Positions 31,876 to 31,928 of a DNA stretch of 31,928 nt are shown piece after piece. A program made the position numbers and the translations under genes. The notes under the pieces are model-generated. The model worked only from the letters and a program-made list of their open reading frames with translations. It was not told the origin of the DNA and ran no database searches. The first letter of the stretch is position 1. Every line of letters starts with the position of its first letter. The stretch spans positions 1 through 31,928 of IMG/VR virus record IMGVR_UViG_3300032797_000633. One strand, given 5' to 3'. This DNA comes from a virus.

Positions 31876-31928
31876 GCATATCCTAGTAACAACCCTAGAA
31901 CATAAGAAAAAGAAGACCTATTTCTCTC

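Larger units (their letters stand above)
31255..31928. other. Gene-free right end with hairpins and short repeats
   Basis: No gene is supported; frames present are Arg/Pro-rich or Cys/Arg-rich and lie on both strands over the same repeats. Contents: a GC-perfect palindrome with T-rich tail (31407-31433), a UUCG-capped stem (31400-31409), the second copy of the 36-bp repeat (31607-31642), three copies of a CATGCCG(C/T)AGTTC-type motif 30-33 bases apart, an 11-bp tandem duplication (31760-31781), and an 18-bp direct repeat near the end. The last 110 bases are purine-rich and AT-rich, unlike the rest of the window. Confidence 0.6.

Noticed and set aside
31600-31928. CRISPR array
   Set aside because: Repeats are few, short, of differing types and not regularly spaced with unique spacers; no cas genes in the window.
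1-31928. Integrase, lysis or replication genes, or insertion sequences
   Set aside because: Looked for in all genes and gaps; no recombinase, holin/endolysin, polymerase, helicase or transposase motif is present.

Overview
The window looks like the virion (structural) module of a tailed, probably short-tailed (podovirus-type), double-stranded DNA bacteriophage or prophage. The DNA is GC-rich. A single block of 24 tightly packed genes on the minus strand fills about 1-29.2 kb, with many 4-base stop/start overlaps. The order is the usual one, read right to left: small and large terminase, portal, scaffold-like protein, capsid decoration protein, major capsid protein, two connector/adaptor proteins in tandem, a nozzle-like protein, tail fibre and spike genes, then three genes whose sizes and order match the DNA-ejection proteins of podoviruses. 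No tail-tape-measure, sheath or tail-chaperone gene is visible, which supports a short tail. No lysis, replication, integrase or lysogeny gene is in the window, and the host cannot be named from the sequence.

Right to left: 28.8-29.2 kb putative TerS; 27.3-28.8 kb TerL with Walker A, Walker B and nuclease aspartates; 25.1-27.3 kb portal; 23.1-25.1 kb small head genes, including a scaffold-like acidic protein and a decoration-type protein; 22.2-23.1 kb major capsid protein preceded by a full-length Shine-Dalgarno sequence; 18.6-22.2 kb minor structural, coiled-coil, signal-peptide and connector genes; 15-18.5 kb nozzle-like protein, a second signal-peptide protein and small unknowns; 9-14.8 kb two roughly 965-residue receptor-binding or spike proteins, one with three collar-like histidine-rich domains and a 23-residue tandem repeat, the other with a beta-helix followed by a propeller-like half; 7-9 kb two small/medium ejection-type proteins; 1-7 kb three 'polyvalent' genes.

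The most interesting part is the left end. The 1283-residue protein occupies the position of the largest ejection protein. It joins a hydrophobic N-terminal half to a putative ADP-ribosyltransferase-like domain and, after a proline-rich linker, to a domain with the C-terminal signature of DNA-polymerase sliding clamps. The next gene is a stand-alone DdrB-like ParB-superfamily protein, and the last is a very large protein running off the left edge. This suggests a set of effector proteins carried in the virion and delivered with the DNA. This is inference from motifs and gene order.

The right end (29.2-31.9 kb) is different: lower gene density, less GC-rich, genes on both strands. It holds a ribbon-helix-helix protein on the minus strand, a divergent small gene with a strong ribosome-binding site, and a DUF4258-like toxin / MqsA-like antitoxin pair followed by an overlapping 57-codon ORF. 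A 36-bp exact direct repeat lies on both sides of this cluster, and the last 300 bases are dense in short repeats and hairpins.
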